Positions 25,309 to 33,784 of a stretch of 64,000 nucleotides of DNA are shown in pieces. The stretch lies in NCBI GenBank assembly GCA_016705245.1, contig JADIYM010000014.1, positions 62,001 through 126,000 of the forward strand, read 5' to 3'. Every line of letters starts with the position of its first letter. Position 1 is the first letter of the stretch. This DNA is from Blastocatellia bacterium. GTDB lineage: Bacteria; Acidobacteriota; Blastocatellia; UBA7656; JADIYM01. Below the pieces are notes generated by a model. The model did not search any database. It was not told the DNA's origin and worked only from the letters and a program-made list of their open reading frames with translations. Both the position numbers and the translations under genes were made by a program.

Positions 25309-27104
25309 TCGAGCCTCCTTATGTCGAATCGCTTCGTTCGAAGTCGCCGCCGGAATCCAGGCACGAGAAACCCGAAAGCCGATCGCGCGAGCGCCATCGC
25401 CGAGGTCGGCCGCGCACCGCGCGCCCGGTTCGCCGCGCCAACCTCGAACGCCGTCCGCCACTGTCCAAAAACTGTGCGGTACGCGTCGACGAGTCTCGTC
25501 CGTGGCTCGTAGATGTGCGCCGCCTCTGCCGTGACGCCGTTCAGTTCGACAATCGTGAAGCCGAAACCCTGCCGGAACGCCTCGATCGACTCGACGCGCA
25601 CGTCGTAGCGACCGAAGTGGAATCCGTCGAAGCCGGACGCCACGCGGTCGAACGCGCGCTCGAGCGCTTCGGTCCATACCCAGCTTCCGTCGAGAAACAG
25701 CGCCCCGCGGCAGTGCGACCCGACCTCTACGAGCGGAACGACTTCGCCGTCGGAGGGCACGCTCGCAATTCGATCGCCGAGAGCCGACGCGTACGCCGTC
25801 CGCATGAGCACCGCGCGATCATCCGCATCGATCAGCTCGCCGAGGGTCGATCGTCCGTCCCCCGTCGCCGTCGGGAATCGCTTCTCGGTGATCGACGCGA
25901 TCCAGCCGCGGGACTCCCCGGGCCGGCGCACCCAGAAGATGCCGAACTCGTGTCCGGGCGCGTAAGCCTGAAGGACCGTGTCGCCGCTTCGCGCCAGGAT
26001 TGTCGCCGCGAGTTGCGCATCGCTCCGGACGATCTCGACGCCCTCGCCTCGCTGCCCGACGTCGGGCTTCACGACAACCGGAAATGAGAGTCCATGCGAC
26101 GCGACAAACGACCGGGCCGTCTCGATCCGATCGTCGTCCGAAAGACTGCCCTGAATGATCGCAGTCCGTGCAACGCAATCGGGTGCCGCCGAAAGGTTCG
26201 AGAGAATTCCGAACTTCGATTCGCCAACGAATCCGCCATCGGGGATCGCCGGGTTCGCTGCCGTGAAGACCGTCACGCCGCGAAACCGGACCGCGAGCCA
26301 CACAATGTACGCGGCTACCGGCGGATAGAACATCCACGGCGGCCAGAACTCCCATCGGACAAGCCGGCGAAAGCGGGCGGCCACGAGGCGCCGCGACGTC
26401 GGCCGCGCCAAAGACATCACCGCGCGGACGCCGACAAGGGCGCACAACCCCGCCGAGAGTACGGCAACCGTCGTGCCCGTCGCCGCGGCGAGCGCAGACG
26501 AGAGCGCCTCTGCCCCGAACCATGCCGCAAGTGCGACGAGAATTGGCGTCCACACGGCCGAGGCCAGCGCAAAAGCACCCGTGAAGCGCCACGCGCTCGT
26601 GCCGAGAATTCCAGCAGCGACGTAGGTCGGCAGTCGCGTTCCGGGTAGGAACCGGCTCGCGAGAATGACGCCGGCACCACGCGTCTCCAGCCACGCGGAC
26701 GATCGCTCGACATCTCTCTCGGATACGAATCGACGAACGAGAGGAAAGCGCAGAAGGCGGCGTCCGAACAGTCGGCCCGCGGCGAAGAGTGCAAGGTCGC
26801 CGAGAAAGATTCCGGCAAAGCACGCGGACGCGGCGAGCGCGTACGACGTCCGGCCGTGCGCGACCAGCACGCCAGCGCCAATACAGGCGAGGTCCTCGCT
26901 CACGAAGGTTGCCGCAGCAAGCTGGACGAACAGCGCGGCGTCCGCCTGGAAACGCGACGTTGCGCCGTAAAGACCCATCTCCCACGTCATCGCGACCGTG
27001 AACAGCGCGGCGGTCGTCGCGAAAAGGACGGCTGCGCCCGTCCACCCGACGAGACGACCCGAGAGAAGCGGTGTGGCGGGTGGCACCTGCATGTCGGCGC
27101 TCAT
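25296..27104 (-). CDS. DedA/VTT membrane domain fused to an ATP-grasp ligase
   Basis: A 602-residue fusion. Residues about 15-220 form a DedA/VTT (SNARE-associated) domain: FVSEDLACIGAGVLVAHGRT, the GDLALFAAGRLFGRR re-entrant region, and RFLPGTRLPTYVAAGILG, the conserved 'R..PG.R....+.AG' motif of polyprenyl/phospholipid flippases. A linker helix leads to an ATP-grasp half (from about residue 330): FPVVVKPDVGQRGEGVEIV (ATP lysine and Gly loop), VLQAYAPGHEFGIFWVR and YDVRVESIEA...FTIVELNGV (metal-binding E-x-N). ATP-grasp enzymes join carboxylates to amines. ATG 27104 overlaps the NRDE stop (ATGA). Confidence 0.85.
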   Translation of the reverse strand: MSADMQVPPATPLLSGRLVGWTGAAVLFATTAALFTVAMTWEMGLYGATSRFQADAALFVQLAAATFVSEDLACIGAGVLVAHGRTSYALAASACFAGIFLGDLALFAAGRLFGRRLLRFPLVRRFVSERDVERSSAWLETRGAGVILASRFLPGTRLPTYVAAGILGTSAWRFTGAFALASAVWTPILVALAAWFGAEALSSALAAATGTTVAVLSAGLCALVGVRAVMSLARPTSRRLVAARFRRLVRWEFWPPWMFYPPVAAYIVWLAVRFRGVTVFTAANPAIPDGGFVGESKFGILSNLSAAPDCVARTAIIQGSLSDDDRIETARSFVASHGLSFPVVVKPDVGQRGEGVEIVRSDAQLAATILARSGDTVLQAYAPGHEFGIFWVRRPGESRGWIASITEKRFPTATGDGRSTLGELIDADDRAVLMRTAYASALGDRIASVPSDGEVVPLVEVGSHCRGALFLDGSWVWTEALERAFDRVASGFDGFHFGRYDVRVESIEAFRQGFGFTIVELNGVTAEAAHIYEPRTRLVDAYRTVFGQWRTAFEVGAANRARGARPTSAMALARSAFGFLVPGFRRRLRTKRFDIRRLECSE

Positions 27105-27859
27105 CGCACACCTGCCTGGGGCCGCGGCGTCAGGGAGACAGAGCGTCGCGCCAGGGCGATCGGATCGAACCGCAGTCCCGTGCACGGAGGACCGTCCTCG
27201 TAGTGCATGAGTACCGCATCGCGACACACGGCCACGCGCGTGTAGCTCACCGTGCACGCATCCTCACGATGCATGCAGACGGACCGATGACCGCGCTCCG
27301 GACTGTGGTCGCGGTGGAACTGCTCGAGCATCTCGGCGTCGCGACCGCGCGACGTCCGCATGTATTCTCGATAAACCGCCGCTCGCGATGCGACGACGGC
27401 GTCGAGATCGACGGACGACGATGTCAGGAGCATCGACGACTGAGCTGCGGGATCGACGATGAGTGTCGATCCGTCCCATCGGGCCACGCACGCCGCCGTG
27501 CCGGGTTCGAGAACGAGCATCGTGAACGCAGCGTAGCTCGATAGCAACGTCCGACCGATCCGCATCCGTACGTCGACGACCGACCGCGCATCAGCGAGGT
27601 CCTCGACGAGAAGTCCGCGACTGCGCACGCCCGTCCGTCCATCGGGCGCGGACGGGCCGTTCAACAGGCACACGGCGAGGCCGACGTCGTTTGCTGCGAT
27701 CCACGTCCCGCCGCCCTCCACGTCGCGCGGCGCGATGTAGCGGACGCCGTCGCGCTCACAAATGGCAGGCGGCATCCCGACAGCCCGCGTTCTCAGTTCG
27801 TCGCGGTTCATTCGCAGCTCGAATCCGTCGCGTGTCTGGAGCCAGGTAACGGTGCACAT
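27101..27859 (-). CDS. NRDE/TANGO2-family protein
   Basis: A 252-residue protein beginning MCTVTWLQTRDGFELRMNRDE, the N-terminal Cys2 and NRDE signature of the TANGO2 family, which is related to Ntn hydrolases. Other blocks are GTWIAANDVGLAVCLLNGP, SRGLLVEDLADA, and the end HYEDGPPCTGLRF. Eukaryotic TANGO2 affects lipid and haem trafficking; bacterial function unknown. The start codon overlaps the DinB stop by one base (TGATG) and its stop overlaps the DedA/ATP-grasp ATG, so it is an integral operon member. Confidence 0.85.
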   Translation of the reverse strand: MCTVTWLQTRDGFELRMNRDELRTRAVGMPPAICERDGVRYIAPRDVEGGGTWIAANDVGLAVCLLNGPSAPDGRTGVRSRGLLVEDLADARSVVDVRMRIGRTLLSSYAAFTMLVLEPGTAACVARWDGSTLIVDPAAQSSMLLTSSSVDLDAVVASRAAVYREYMRTSRGRDAEMLEQFHRDHSPERGHRSVCMHREDACTVSYTRVAVCRDAVLMHYEDGPPCTGLRFDPIALARRSVSLTPRPQAGVR

Positions 27860-28368
27860 CAGGAGGCCTTCCTCCAGTGGGCGAGCGTCGACGGTGCGAC
27901 GCCGAAGGACTCGCCGGGCTCGACGCCACGAAGTCTCAGGACGAGCGCGACAAGCGCGAGGTGATGAATCGTGTGGCTCAGCAGGGACTGCAACTCGCGT
28001 CCGACCGACGAGGCGCACCACGCTCCGCCAGCAGTGTCCTCGGCCCGGACTGCGAGTGAGGTCGACGCTGAGAGGCGCAATCGCCGCAAGGCGCAGACCG
28101 TTCGCTCGATCCTCCCGGTCGCGAAGACCGGATCGGTAGCCGTCAGCGGGTCACGCTCCCGCGCCGTGAAGTCGACACGACCGGTTTCGTGATCACGCAC
28201 CAGGCAATCGTAGGCGTCGAGGATGTGGCGGACGTGTCCGCCCGGGCCGCTTGCGACGGGCAACCCACCGGTTCCGGCGTAGTGCTCGGAATCGAGCCGC
28301 GACACGATGCTGTGGAGCTCCTCGAGAACACGGACGTTTTCGGCAATGCCGTTGGCAGGGACGTTCAC
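27859..28368 (-). CDS. DinB-family protein
   Basis: A 169-residue four-helix protein of the DinB/YfiT superfamily: GIAENVRVLEELHSIVSRLD, GPGGHVRHILDAYDCLVRDH (first metal His pair) and SLLSHTIHHLALVALVLRLR (second His pair, H-x3-H). These typically bind a divalent metal; some are thiol transferases. GTG 28368 overlaps the acyltransferase stop (GTGA) and follows GGAGG. Its role in the operon is unknown. Confidence 0.82.
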   Translation of the reverse strand: MNVPANGIAENVRVLEELHSIVSRLDSEHYAGTGGLPVASGPGGHVRHILDAYDCLVRDHETGRVDFTARERDPLTATDPVFATGRIERTVCALRRLRLSASTSLAVRAEDTAGGAWCASSVGRELQSLLSHTIHHLALVALVLRLRGVEPGESFGVAPSTLAHWRKAS

Positions 28369-29198
28369 GCGACCTCCGTGGTGACAGACGCGTGAAGCGC
28401 CAGGACGGAGTCGTGCGCGGCGGCTGCCACGCATTTGCGGTCGCTGCCGGCAACTTGATCCGCGCTAAATTCGACGAACACATCGATGCGCGGCAGTTCG
28501 AAGAGGCCCCATACGTGTGAGGCAAACGGCATGTCGCCGTGCCAGCAGACAGCATCCGCGGCCTGCGGTGAACCGACCGGCGTCGAGTAGCGCAGCGCCG
28601 CCGTGTGGACCGGACAGTCAATCGACACCGCGGGCTCGAAGAGCGACGAGCGGAATGGCAGGATTCCTCGCCCGTCTGTGCTCGTGCCTTCCGGAAAGAG
28701 AATGACACCCGAGCCGTCCTCGAGGGCGGCTCGTACCGTTGCCGAGACCGCAACGGCGGCGCCCCGGCGCCCGCGCTCGACGAGGATGGCCCCGCCGGCG
28801 CGCACGAGCTGGCCGATGACTGGCCAGCTGCCGATGTCGTGGCGGGCGACGAATCGTCCGTCCACGAGAGACGCAAGAACGAGAATGTCGAGGTAACTGA
28901 GGTGATTCGCGACAAGAAGGAAGGGCGTCGGCGTCGGCGCGACGCCCCGAACATGCACCCGCACGTTGGCCGTTCTCAGGCACGCGTCGGCCCACGTCCG
29001 TAAGCACCGAGAGCGCCAGGCGCTCCTTGCAGCCGGGCGCGTGATGCGCGCGAGATCGCCGACCTGCCAGAGGATGAAGCGGAGGAGCGTGCTTGGCGCG
29101 AGCCGAACGAGCCGAGTGGCGGCGCGGACAGCGGCACGCGTCTGCGATCCCGTCCTCGACGAGGAGAGTATCGGAATGGCTACAGCGGTCGACGTCAT
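28365..29198 (-). CDS. PlsC/OlsA-like 1-acyl-glycerol-phosphate-type acyltransferase
   Basis: A 277-residue acyltransferase: catalytic box FLLVANHLSYLDILVL (NHxSxxD), VIGQLVRAGGAILVERGRRG, GVILFPEGTSTDGRGI (FPEGT) and the closing C-terminal beta region. PlsC-type enzymes acylate lysophosphatidate. The OlsA subgroup, which sits next to OlsB as here, acylates lyso-ornithine lipid. ATG 29198 lies 4 nt after the stop of the GNAT gene and follows GGGAGGG. Context favours the OlsA role, but substrate specificity is not visible. Confidence 0.87.
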   Translation of the reverse strand: MTSTAVAIPILSSSRTGSQTRAAVRAATRLVRLAPSTLLRFILWQVGDLARITRPAARSAWRSRCLRTWADACLRTANVRVHVRGVAPTPTPFLLVANHLSYLDILVLASLVDGRFVARHDIGSWPVIGQLVRAGGAILVERGRRGAAVAVSATVRAALEDGSGVILFPEGTSTDGRGILPFRSSLFEPAVSIDCPVHTAALRYSTPVGSPQAADAVCWHGDMPFASHVWGLFELPRIDVFVEFSADQVAGSDRKCVAAAAHDSVLALHASVTTEVA

Positions 29199-29202
29199 GG
29201 CG

Positions 29203-30027
29203 TTACCGGCCCTCCCGTCCAAAGAACGTTGATCGCGCCGCTCTCGACAGCGCCTCAACATCGAGGATCACCGGAAAGTCGATGGTGCCAAATGCGCGAT
29301 CGAGCGCTGGCGCGCCGCAGACCCGGGCGCCGTAACGAAGGTAGATGCTGAACAACGGTGGAACTCGGACGCCGTCCGAATCCTCCGGTACCGCGGCGAG
29401 GGGGCAGGCGAACGACGCTCGCGGGTGCACGCGCACGGACTCGTCGACGTGGCCATTCGCCTCGAGCCACGCCGCGACACGGACGCCTTCGATTGGATCC
29501 TGTGTCGCGAGCGAACAACAGCCGAAGAGATATCGCTTTCCATTGTGCCGAACGTAGTCGGCGAGGCCCTTCCAGAGCAGGAAGAGTACCCGCGTGTTGC
29601 GATGCTCACGGGAAATGCAGGCGCGGCCGAGCTCGACCGCGTCGTCGAGCACCTCGGCTGGCACATCACTGAGGTCGTATTCCCTTGCCGTGTAGAAACC
29701 GTTCCCCGCAGCGGCCATGGCGCTCGTCTGGAGCCGATACGTGCCGACAACATGGCCCGTCGACCGATCGACGACCATCAGATGTCGGCAGACCACGTCG
29801 AACGGATCCTCGTCGCGACCGGTGGCGAACGATTCGGCCAGGCCTTCGCCGAGCTCGAGGTTGAAGACTTCGAAGCGGAGTCGCAGCACGGCGTCGAGCT
29901 CTTCGGCCGTCTGCGCGAAGCGAACGGCGTATCGCGCGTCGCCAATTTCGGTGAGCGGTACATCGGCGACGCCGATCGGCAGGACCCCGGTCGGCAAGGG
30001 CAATGAGATGTGATGGTGAGCGGACAT
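29203..30027 (-). CDS. GNAT-like N-acyltransferase, OlsB/hemolysin-like (PF13444 type)
   Basis: A 274-residue GNAT-fold protein: AVRFAQTAEELDAVLRLRFE at the start of the domain, then HLMVVDRSTGHVVGTYRL, AVELGRACISREHRN (the OlsB-like ELGR..i...+R) and GCCSLATQDPIEG. OlsB-type enzymes transfer a 3-hydroxyacyl chain from ACP to the alpha-amine of ornithine or another amino acid. The adjacent PlsC/OlsA-like gene completes the two steps of aminolipid synthesis. ATG 30027 follows GAGGAG at 7 nt. It could also acylate glycine, lysine or glutamine. Confidence 0.85.
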   Translation of the reverse strand: MSAHHHISLPLPTGVLPIGVADVPLTEIGDARYAVRFAQTAEELDAVLRLRFEVFNLELGEGLAESFATGRDEDPFDVVCRHLMVVDRSTGHVVGTYRLQTSAMAAAGNGFYTAREYDLSDVPAEVLDDAVELGRACISREHRNTRVLFLLWKGLADYVRHNGKRYLFGCCSLATQDPIEGVRVAAWLEANGHVDESVRVHPRASFACPLAAVPEDSDGVRVPPLFSIYLRYGARVCGAPALDRAFGTIDFPVILDVEALSRAARSTFFGREGR

Positions 30028-30056
30028 CGCGTTCTCCTCGTGGTCGGCAGTACGGT

Positions 30057-30815
30057 TCAGGACAAGCGGCGGAAGCGCGTCGGGTTGGCGTGAAGAACGA
30101 ACAGGTCGCCCATCGAGACGAGACGACCGGTGATCTCGACCGGCTCTGCGACCCAGGGGAGGACGTCGCGATGGATGGCGCCCCCGTCGTCGCCGACGAG
30201 CAGCATCTGCATCCGGTTCCCGGCTTCGTCGCTCGCGACGAACAGGGGTGGAGCGCCCCCGCTGATGCACCGCACGGCGCAGTCGCGGTGCGTCTTCGAT
30301 TCACCCGGATTCATGACGCCGAGGTAGCATTTGCTGTCGACGATCTCGCCGGAGAGCGTGACCGAACCGAGATCGACAGTGGCCGGTGGGTCGAATGCCG
30401 CCTTGCCGAGCGGAACCATTGATTCGGGTTCCACCTCGACCATCGTCTGTCCATCGCGGTACACGAGCGTTCCGGAGACGCGGACGCGGTCACCGTCAAG
30501 GCCGCGCACGAACTCGCCGGCACCGTGTTTGCCGGGAGCGACGAGCAGGCACGCCGACGACACGGGTCCAGAACGATTGGGGTCAGCCGCCACGAGCAGC
30601 ATGGGCGCGGGGGACTCGCGGACGACACCTTCGAATGTCCGGGTCGTCCCGAACTCGAAGGCACTGGCCGGCAGCGGGCGGTGACCGAACGATGCGGCCA
30701 TCGCGGTGGCGGCGGCGAGCACGAAGGCGACGGCGGCGATCCGACGCAGTCGACCGACGACGACTGCGCTCGGAACGAGATAGCCGACATAGAGCTCTTC
30801 GGTTCGATCGGACAT
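30057..30815 (-). CDS. Membrane-anchored protein of unknown function with Cys-rich beta domain
   Basis: A 252-residue protein with one N-terminal helix (IAAVAFVLAAATAMAAS) and two beta-barrel-like halves. The first is OB-like: FEGVVRESPAPMLLV, VRVSGTLVYRDGQTMVEVEP. The second contains GEIVDSKCYLGVMNPGESKT, then HRDCAVRCISGGAPP, a conserved block with three cysteines and a His that could bind metal or haem. I have no family name. Its ATG overlaps the stop of the ferric-reductase/Rieske gene (TGATG), so the two products probably work together in electron transfer. Confidence 0.8.
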   Translation of the reverse strand: MSDRTEELYVGYLVPSAVVVGRLRRIAAVAFVLAAATAMAASFGHRPLPASAFEFGTTRTFEGVVRESPAPMLLVAADPNRSGPVSSACLLVAPGKHGAGEFVRGLDGDRVRVSGTLVYRDGQTMVEVEPESMVPLGKAAFDPPATVDLGSVTLSGEIVDSKCYLGVMNPGESKTHRDCAVRCISGGAPPLFVASDEAGNRMQMLLVGDDGGAIHRDVLPWVAEPVEITGRLVSMGDLFVLHANPTRFRRLS

Positions 30816-31870
30816 CACGCGACTCCTTTCACATCGACGGCAGCGATGCGCGACGGCTCGACGCGCGTTCCGGGCTCGAACGGCCGCGGATCGACGTAGA
30901 CGCGACCCTCACGGATCTCGGTCGCAAAGACGGGCACCTTCTCGGTGAACGGCGCCGGCGAGGCACCAGTCTCCGGTTCGTACTGGAACCCGTGCCACGG
31001 ACAGGTAATGCACCCGTCAAGGACCTTGCCCTCGCCGAGCGGGCCGTTCTGGTGCTGGCATACACTCGAGATCGCCGATATGCAGCCATCGAATCGATAG
31101 ACGGCGACGCGTTCGCCGCCGACGGTGACGACGCGTGCCCGAGAGTCGGGGATCTCGTCGACGTGGCAGACGTCGACGAAGCCGTCGTCGGAGCGTGGCG
31201 CCTCGCGGTCGCCCGCGGCTTCACGGCGTGCCGCGGCGAGGTGGAGTCCGAGCAGAACCGAGGCGCCAAGAGCCAGGGCGCCCGCGAGCAGCGGGCTCCG
31301 ATCCGTCTGCAACGTGCCGAATGCAACGTGCGCGATGAGCAGACCGTATGCGGCATAAGCGAGCATGTGCAGCCGCTTCCAGACTGGCCCCGTCAATGTC
31401 GTCAACCAGAAGTCGTGGCTTGTCGCGGCCATGAGAAACAGGATCACGAGCGCCGCCAGACCAAGCTGCTGGAACGGGAACTGCGACAGGCTCGAGAAGC
31501 GCGTATTGCTCGCGAGGAGGCTCACGAACGGGTTCACGTCGCCGAGCGCGTGGAACTGGAAGACCGCGAATCCGCCGTGCGCGGCACCGAGCAGAAACGT
31601 TGCGACGCCGAGGTGTCGCCGGTTGTAGAGCAGCGGAAGAAACCGCGCGTCCAGGCGGCAGAGCGGACCGATCGCGAGCGCCACGTGGAGAAGCAGGATT
31701 GCACCGCTACCGAAGGCCCGGATGAGCAGCGTCTCGGCCGTGGCGAACGGATTGGCGACGAGGCCGATGGCGACGAACGCTGCGACGTAGACGGCTACCG
31801 AGACAGCGATCACCGTGTCGTACCGGCGCTTTTGCGGATTCCACTGGACGGCGACGTATCCGTGACTCAT
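30815..31870 (-). CDS. Ferric-reductase-like transmembrane domain fused to a Rieske [2Fe-2S] domain
   Basis: A 351-residue fusion. Residues about 20-215 form a multi-helix ferric reductase/cytochrome-b-like domain (MsrQ type) with spaced histidines: ILLLHVALAIG, LGVATFLLGAAHGGF, KRLHMLAYAAYGLLIAHVAF. From about residue 235 a Rieske domain follows: VYRFDGCISAISSVCQHQNG and GCITCPWHGFQYEP, giving the cluster ligands C-x-H and C-x2-H. Haem in the membrane part would pass electrons to or from the cluster. Operon partner of the Cys-rich membrane protein; ATG 31870 overlaps the preceding stop (ATGA). Confidence 0.87.
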   Translation of the reverse strand: MSHGYVAVQWNPQKRRYDTVIAVSVAVYVAAFVAIGLVANPFATAETLLIRAFGSGAILLLHVALAIGPLCRLDARFLPLLYNRRHLGVATFLLGAAHGGFAVFQFHALGDVNPFVSLLASNTRFSSLSQFPFQQLGLAALVILFLMAATSHDFWLTTLTGPVWKRLHMLAYAAYGLLIAHVAFGTLQTDRSPLLAGALALGASVLLGLHLAAARREAAGDREAPRSDDGFVDVCHVDEIPDSRARVVTVGGERVAVYRFDGCISAISSVCQHQNGPLGEGKVLDGCITCPWHGFQYEPETGASPAPFTEKVPVFATEIREGRVYVDPRPFEPGTRVEPSRIAAVDVKGVA

Positions 31871-32337
31871 GACTGACCCCCTGAACCGGCAATCGCCGCC
31901 GACGCGACGACCTCGTCGTGGCCGAGGCTGAAGAGTGCAACCGTTCCGCCGCGAATCGCGGCATCGGCGGGAAGCACGATCCGCTGGATGCCACTGCCGC
32001 GCACGGCGCCTAGGAGGCGTCCGGCTGCGGGAGGCTCCGATGTCTCGTCCGTCTCGAGCCAGTAGACGAGAACGCTTGGCTCGACCGCGAGGGACGGTAC
32101 ATCGATGGAGATGGCGGCCGAACCGTCGGTCGCGACGACGAGCTCTGCGCGGATATCGGGACGCGACCAGAAGAGCGGATGCGTCACGAGAATTTCCGAG
32201 GTGTAAGTGTCGACCGGCAATGAAGCATTCACCGGGTCATCGGGCCGGACGGCGAGAGCGGCGGTCAGGATGACCGGCACGGCGACGGCGAGCGCGACCG
32301 AAGCGTGTCGGTGGACTCGGCGAAGTTCAGCGATCAT
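31867..32337 (-). CDS. Small membrane-anchored protein of unknown function
   Basis: A 156-residue protein with an N-terminal helix (VALAVAVPVILTAALAVRPD) and a soluble beta domain (IRAELVVATDGSAAISIDVP, SVLVYWLETDETSE, QRIVLPADAAIRGGTVALFS). Probably faces the periplasm. Overlaps both neighbours by ATGA junctions. Likely an accessory of the ferric-reductase/Rieske complex. Family not recognised. Confidence 0.75.
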   Translation of the reverse strand: MIAELRRVHRHASVALAVAVPVILTAALAVRPDDPVNASLPVDTYTSEILVTHPLFWSRPDIRAELVVATDGSAAISIDVPSLAVEPSVLVYWLETDETSEPPAAGRLLGAVRGSGIQRIVLPADAAIRGGTVALFSLGHDEVVASAAIAGSGGQS

Positions 32338-32621
32338 GACGGAACCTCGGAGCGAGCAGCGACGGACGCGCGTCGCGAGGCCGCGAACCTGTGCGGTGTC
32401 GCCTCGGACGTGGGTTGCTGACCGCGGAGCCAGCGGACAGCCAGCAGCGGCCAGAGCGCGACCGCGCCGGGAATGATGATGAGGCGGAAGCCGATGGGCG
32501 CGTGCGCTGCCGATGGGTCAATGCGTCCGACGCCCGTCGTGACGAACGCGGAGGCGAAGAACAATCCGATTCCGACGTAGACGGCGACAGAGAAAACGAA
32601 TACTTGTGCGACAAGGACCAC
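32334..32621 (-). CDS. Small two-helix membrane protein, first gene of the operon
   Basis: GTG 32621 has GGAGG 8 nt upstream and gives a 95-residue protein. Two helices are visible: VVLVAQVFVFSVAVYVGIGL and FRLIIIPGAVALWPLLAVRW. A basic tail (RRASVAARSEV) follows. A longer in-frame start at 32687 lacks a ribosome site. The stop overlaps the next start (ATGA). Probably a small subunit of the membrane redox complex encoded downstream. Confidence 0.7.
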   Translation of the reverse strand: MVLVAQVFVFSVAVYVGIGLFFASAFVTTGVGRIDPSAAHAPIGFRLIIIPGAVALWPLLAVRWLRGQQPTSEATPHRFAASRRASVAARSEVPS

Positions 32622-32646
32622 TGTGCGACCTCCTGGGTGAGGAAAT

Positions 32647-32764
32647 GTTCGTTTGCCTATTTCGTATTCCAAGCCGAAATCCGTCACTCCCAGGCGCCTC
32701 GCGCGGGCAACGGTCGGCCGAGGATGGTGCGATGGTCTTAGTCGGCCGAGCCGAGCAAACGAAC
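32647..32764. promoter_or_regulatory. Divergent control region with inverted GCAAACGAAC pair
   Basis: GCAAACGAAC lies on the plus strand at 32755-32764 and on the minus strand at 32647-32656, one copy facing each divergent transcription unit. GAAC resembles the -35 core of many ECF promoters, but no clear -10 can be assigned. Alternatively a pair of operator half-sites. Confidence 0.3.
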
Positions 32765-32864
32765 GCGACGCGCGCGACTGCTTGTCGGAACATGCACAAC
32801 ATCAGGCACTTGCGAGCCGAACGCCGCTCGTCCATGATTCCGCGCGGTCGGTAATGGAATCAGC

Positions 32865-33476
32865 ATGACTCGAAGCGAGAGCACGACAGGAGGACCGCAG
32901 GCGAGTCTGGATCCTGGCGGGTGGGTCGACGCGCACGCCGACGCACTGTTTCGCTTTGCGATGCTCCGACTGCGCAACGCATCGGCCGCAGAAGAGATGG
33001 TGCAGGAGACGTTTCTCGGCGCGCTTCAATCCATGGACCGGTTCACGGGCCGGGCGACCGAGCGGACGTGGCTCGTCGGCATTCTCAAGCACAAGATTGT
33101 CGATCATTTCCGCCAGCTTGCGCGCGACCGCGCGCCAGTCGAGACGACGAACGACGCCGACCTGAAGCTCTTCGACGAGAACCGCTACTGGCTTCACGAG
33201 GACGGGCCACGCGACTGGGGCTCTGATCCGTCGACCGAATACGAGCGAGCGCGATTCTGCGAAACCCTTCAGGACTGTCTGTCGGGACTGCCGCCTCGCA
33301 TGGCTGCCGCGTTCACGATGCGCGAGATCGATGACGTCGACTCGGGCGAAGTCTGTAAGGTTCTCGAGGTAACGTCGACCAACCTGTGGGTGATTCTCCA
33401 TCGCGCTCGCGCGCAGTTGCGGTTGTGCCTCGAATCAAACTGGCTGGACAGCGGCGGAAGGGCGCCGAAACGATGA
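32865..33476 (+). CDS. ECF-type RNA polymerase sigma factor
   Basis: A 203-residue sigma-70 factor. Region 2 is LFRFAMLRLRNASAAEEMVQETFLGAL (split here: FAMLRLRNASAAEE / MVQETFLGAL) with TWLVGILKHKIVDHFRQ. Region 4 is LSGLPPRMAAAFTMREIDDV and LEVTSTNLWVILHRARAQLR. The last base pairs overlap the anti-sigma start (ATGA). Divergent from the lipid operon, so it is a natural candidate for its regulator. Confidence 0.9.
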   Translation: MTRSESTTGGPQASLDPGGWVDAHADALFRFAMLRLRNASAAEEMVQETFLGALQSMDRFTGRATERTWLVGILKHKIVDHFRQLARDRAPVETTNDADLKLFDENRYWLHEDGPRDWGSDPSTEYERARFCETLQDCLSGLPPRMAAAFTMREIDDVDSGEVCKVLEVTSTNLWVILHRARAQLRLCLESNWLDSGGRAPKR

Positions 33477-33784
33477 GCGACCAGGGCGGACTGAAGATGC
33501 GGTACGTGTACTGGCTCGCCGGAAGGCTTCCGTCGTGCGAGGCGATCTCGCGCCTGATCTCCGAGTCGCACGAGCGCCCGCTCACGCGAAGCGAGCGGAT
33601 TCGCAAGTGGCTGCACTTCACGATCTGCGAGTGGTGCAAGCGGTACGAACAACAACTTGCTTTGATCCGAGTGGCGGCCCGTGACGCGGCTCGTAGAGCC
33701 GAATCATCGGATGCCCTGGTTGTTAACGGCCTCTCCGAAGATGCGCGCGAACGGATTCGCCGCGCGATCGCGGAACGGGGCTGA
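33473..33784 (+). CDS. Zinc-finger anti-sigma factor-like small protein
   Basis: A 103-residue protein with KWLHFTICEWCKRY, the H-x3-C-x2-C zinc-binding anti-sigma (ZAS) motif, near residue 45. It has no membrane helix, so it would be a soluble anti-sigma or a subtype that releases on oxidation of the zinc thiols. ATG 33473 overlaps the sigma stop, the usual stoichiometric coupling. Helix SEDARERIRRAIAERG closes the protein. Confidence 0.8.
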   Translation: MSDQGGLKMRYVYWLAGRLPSCEAISRLISESHERPLTRSERIRKWLHFTICEWCKRYEQQLALIRVAARDAARRAESSDALVVNGLSEDARERIRRAIAERG

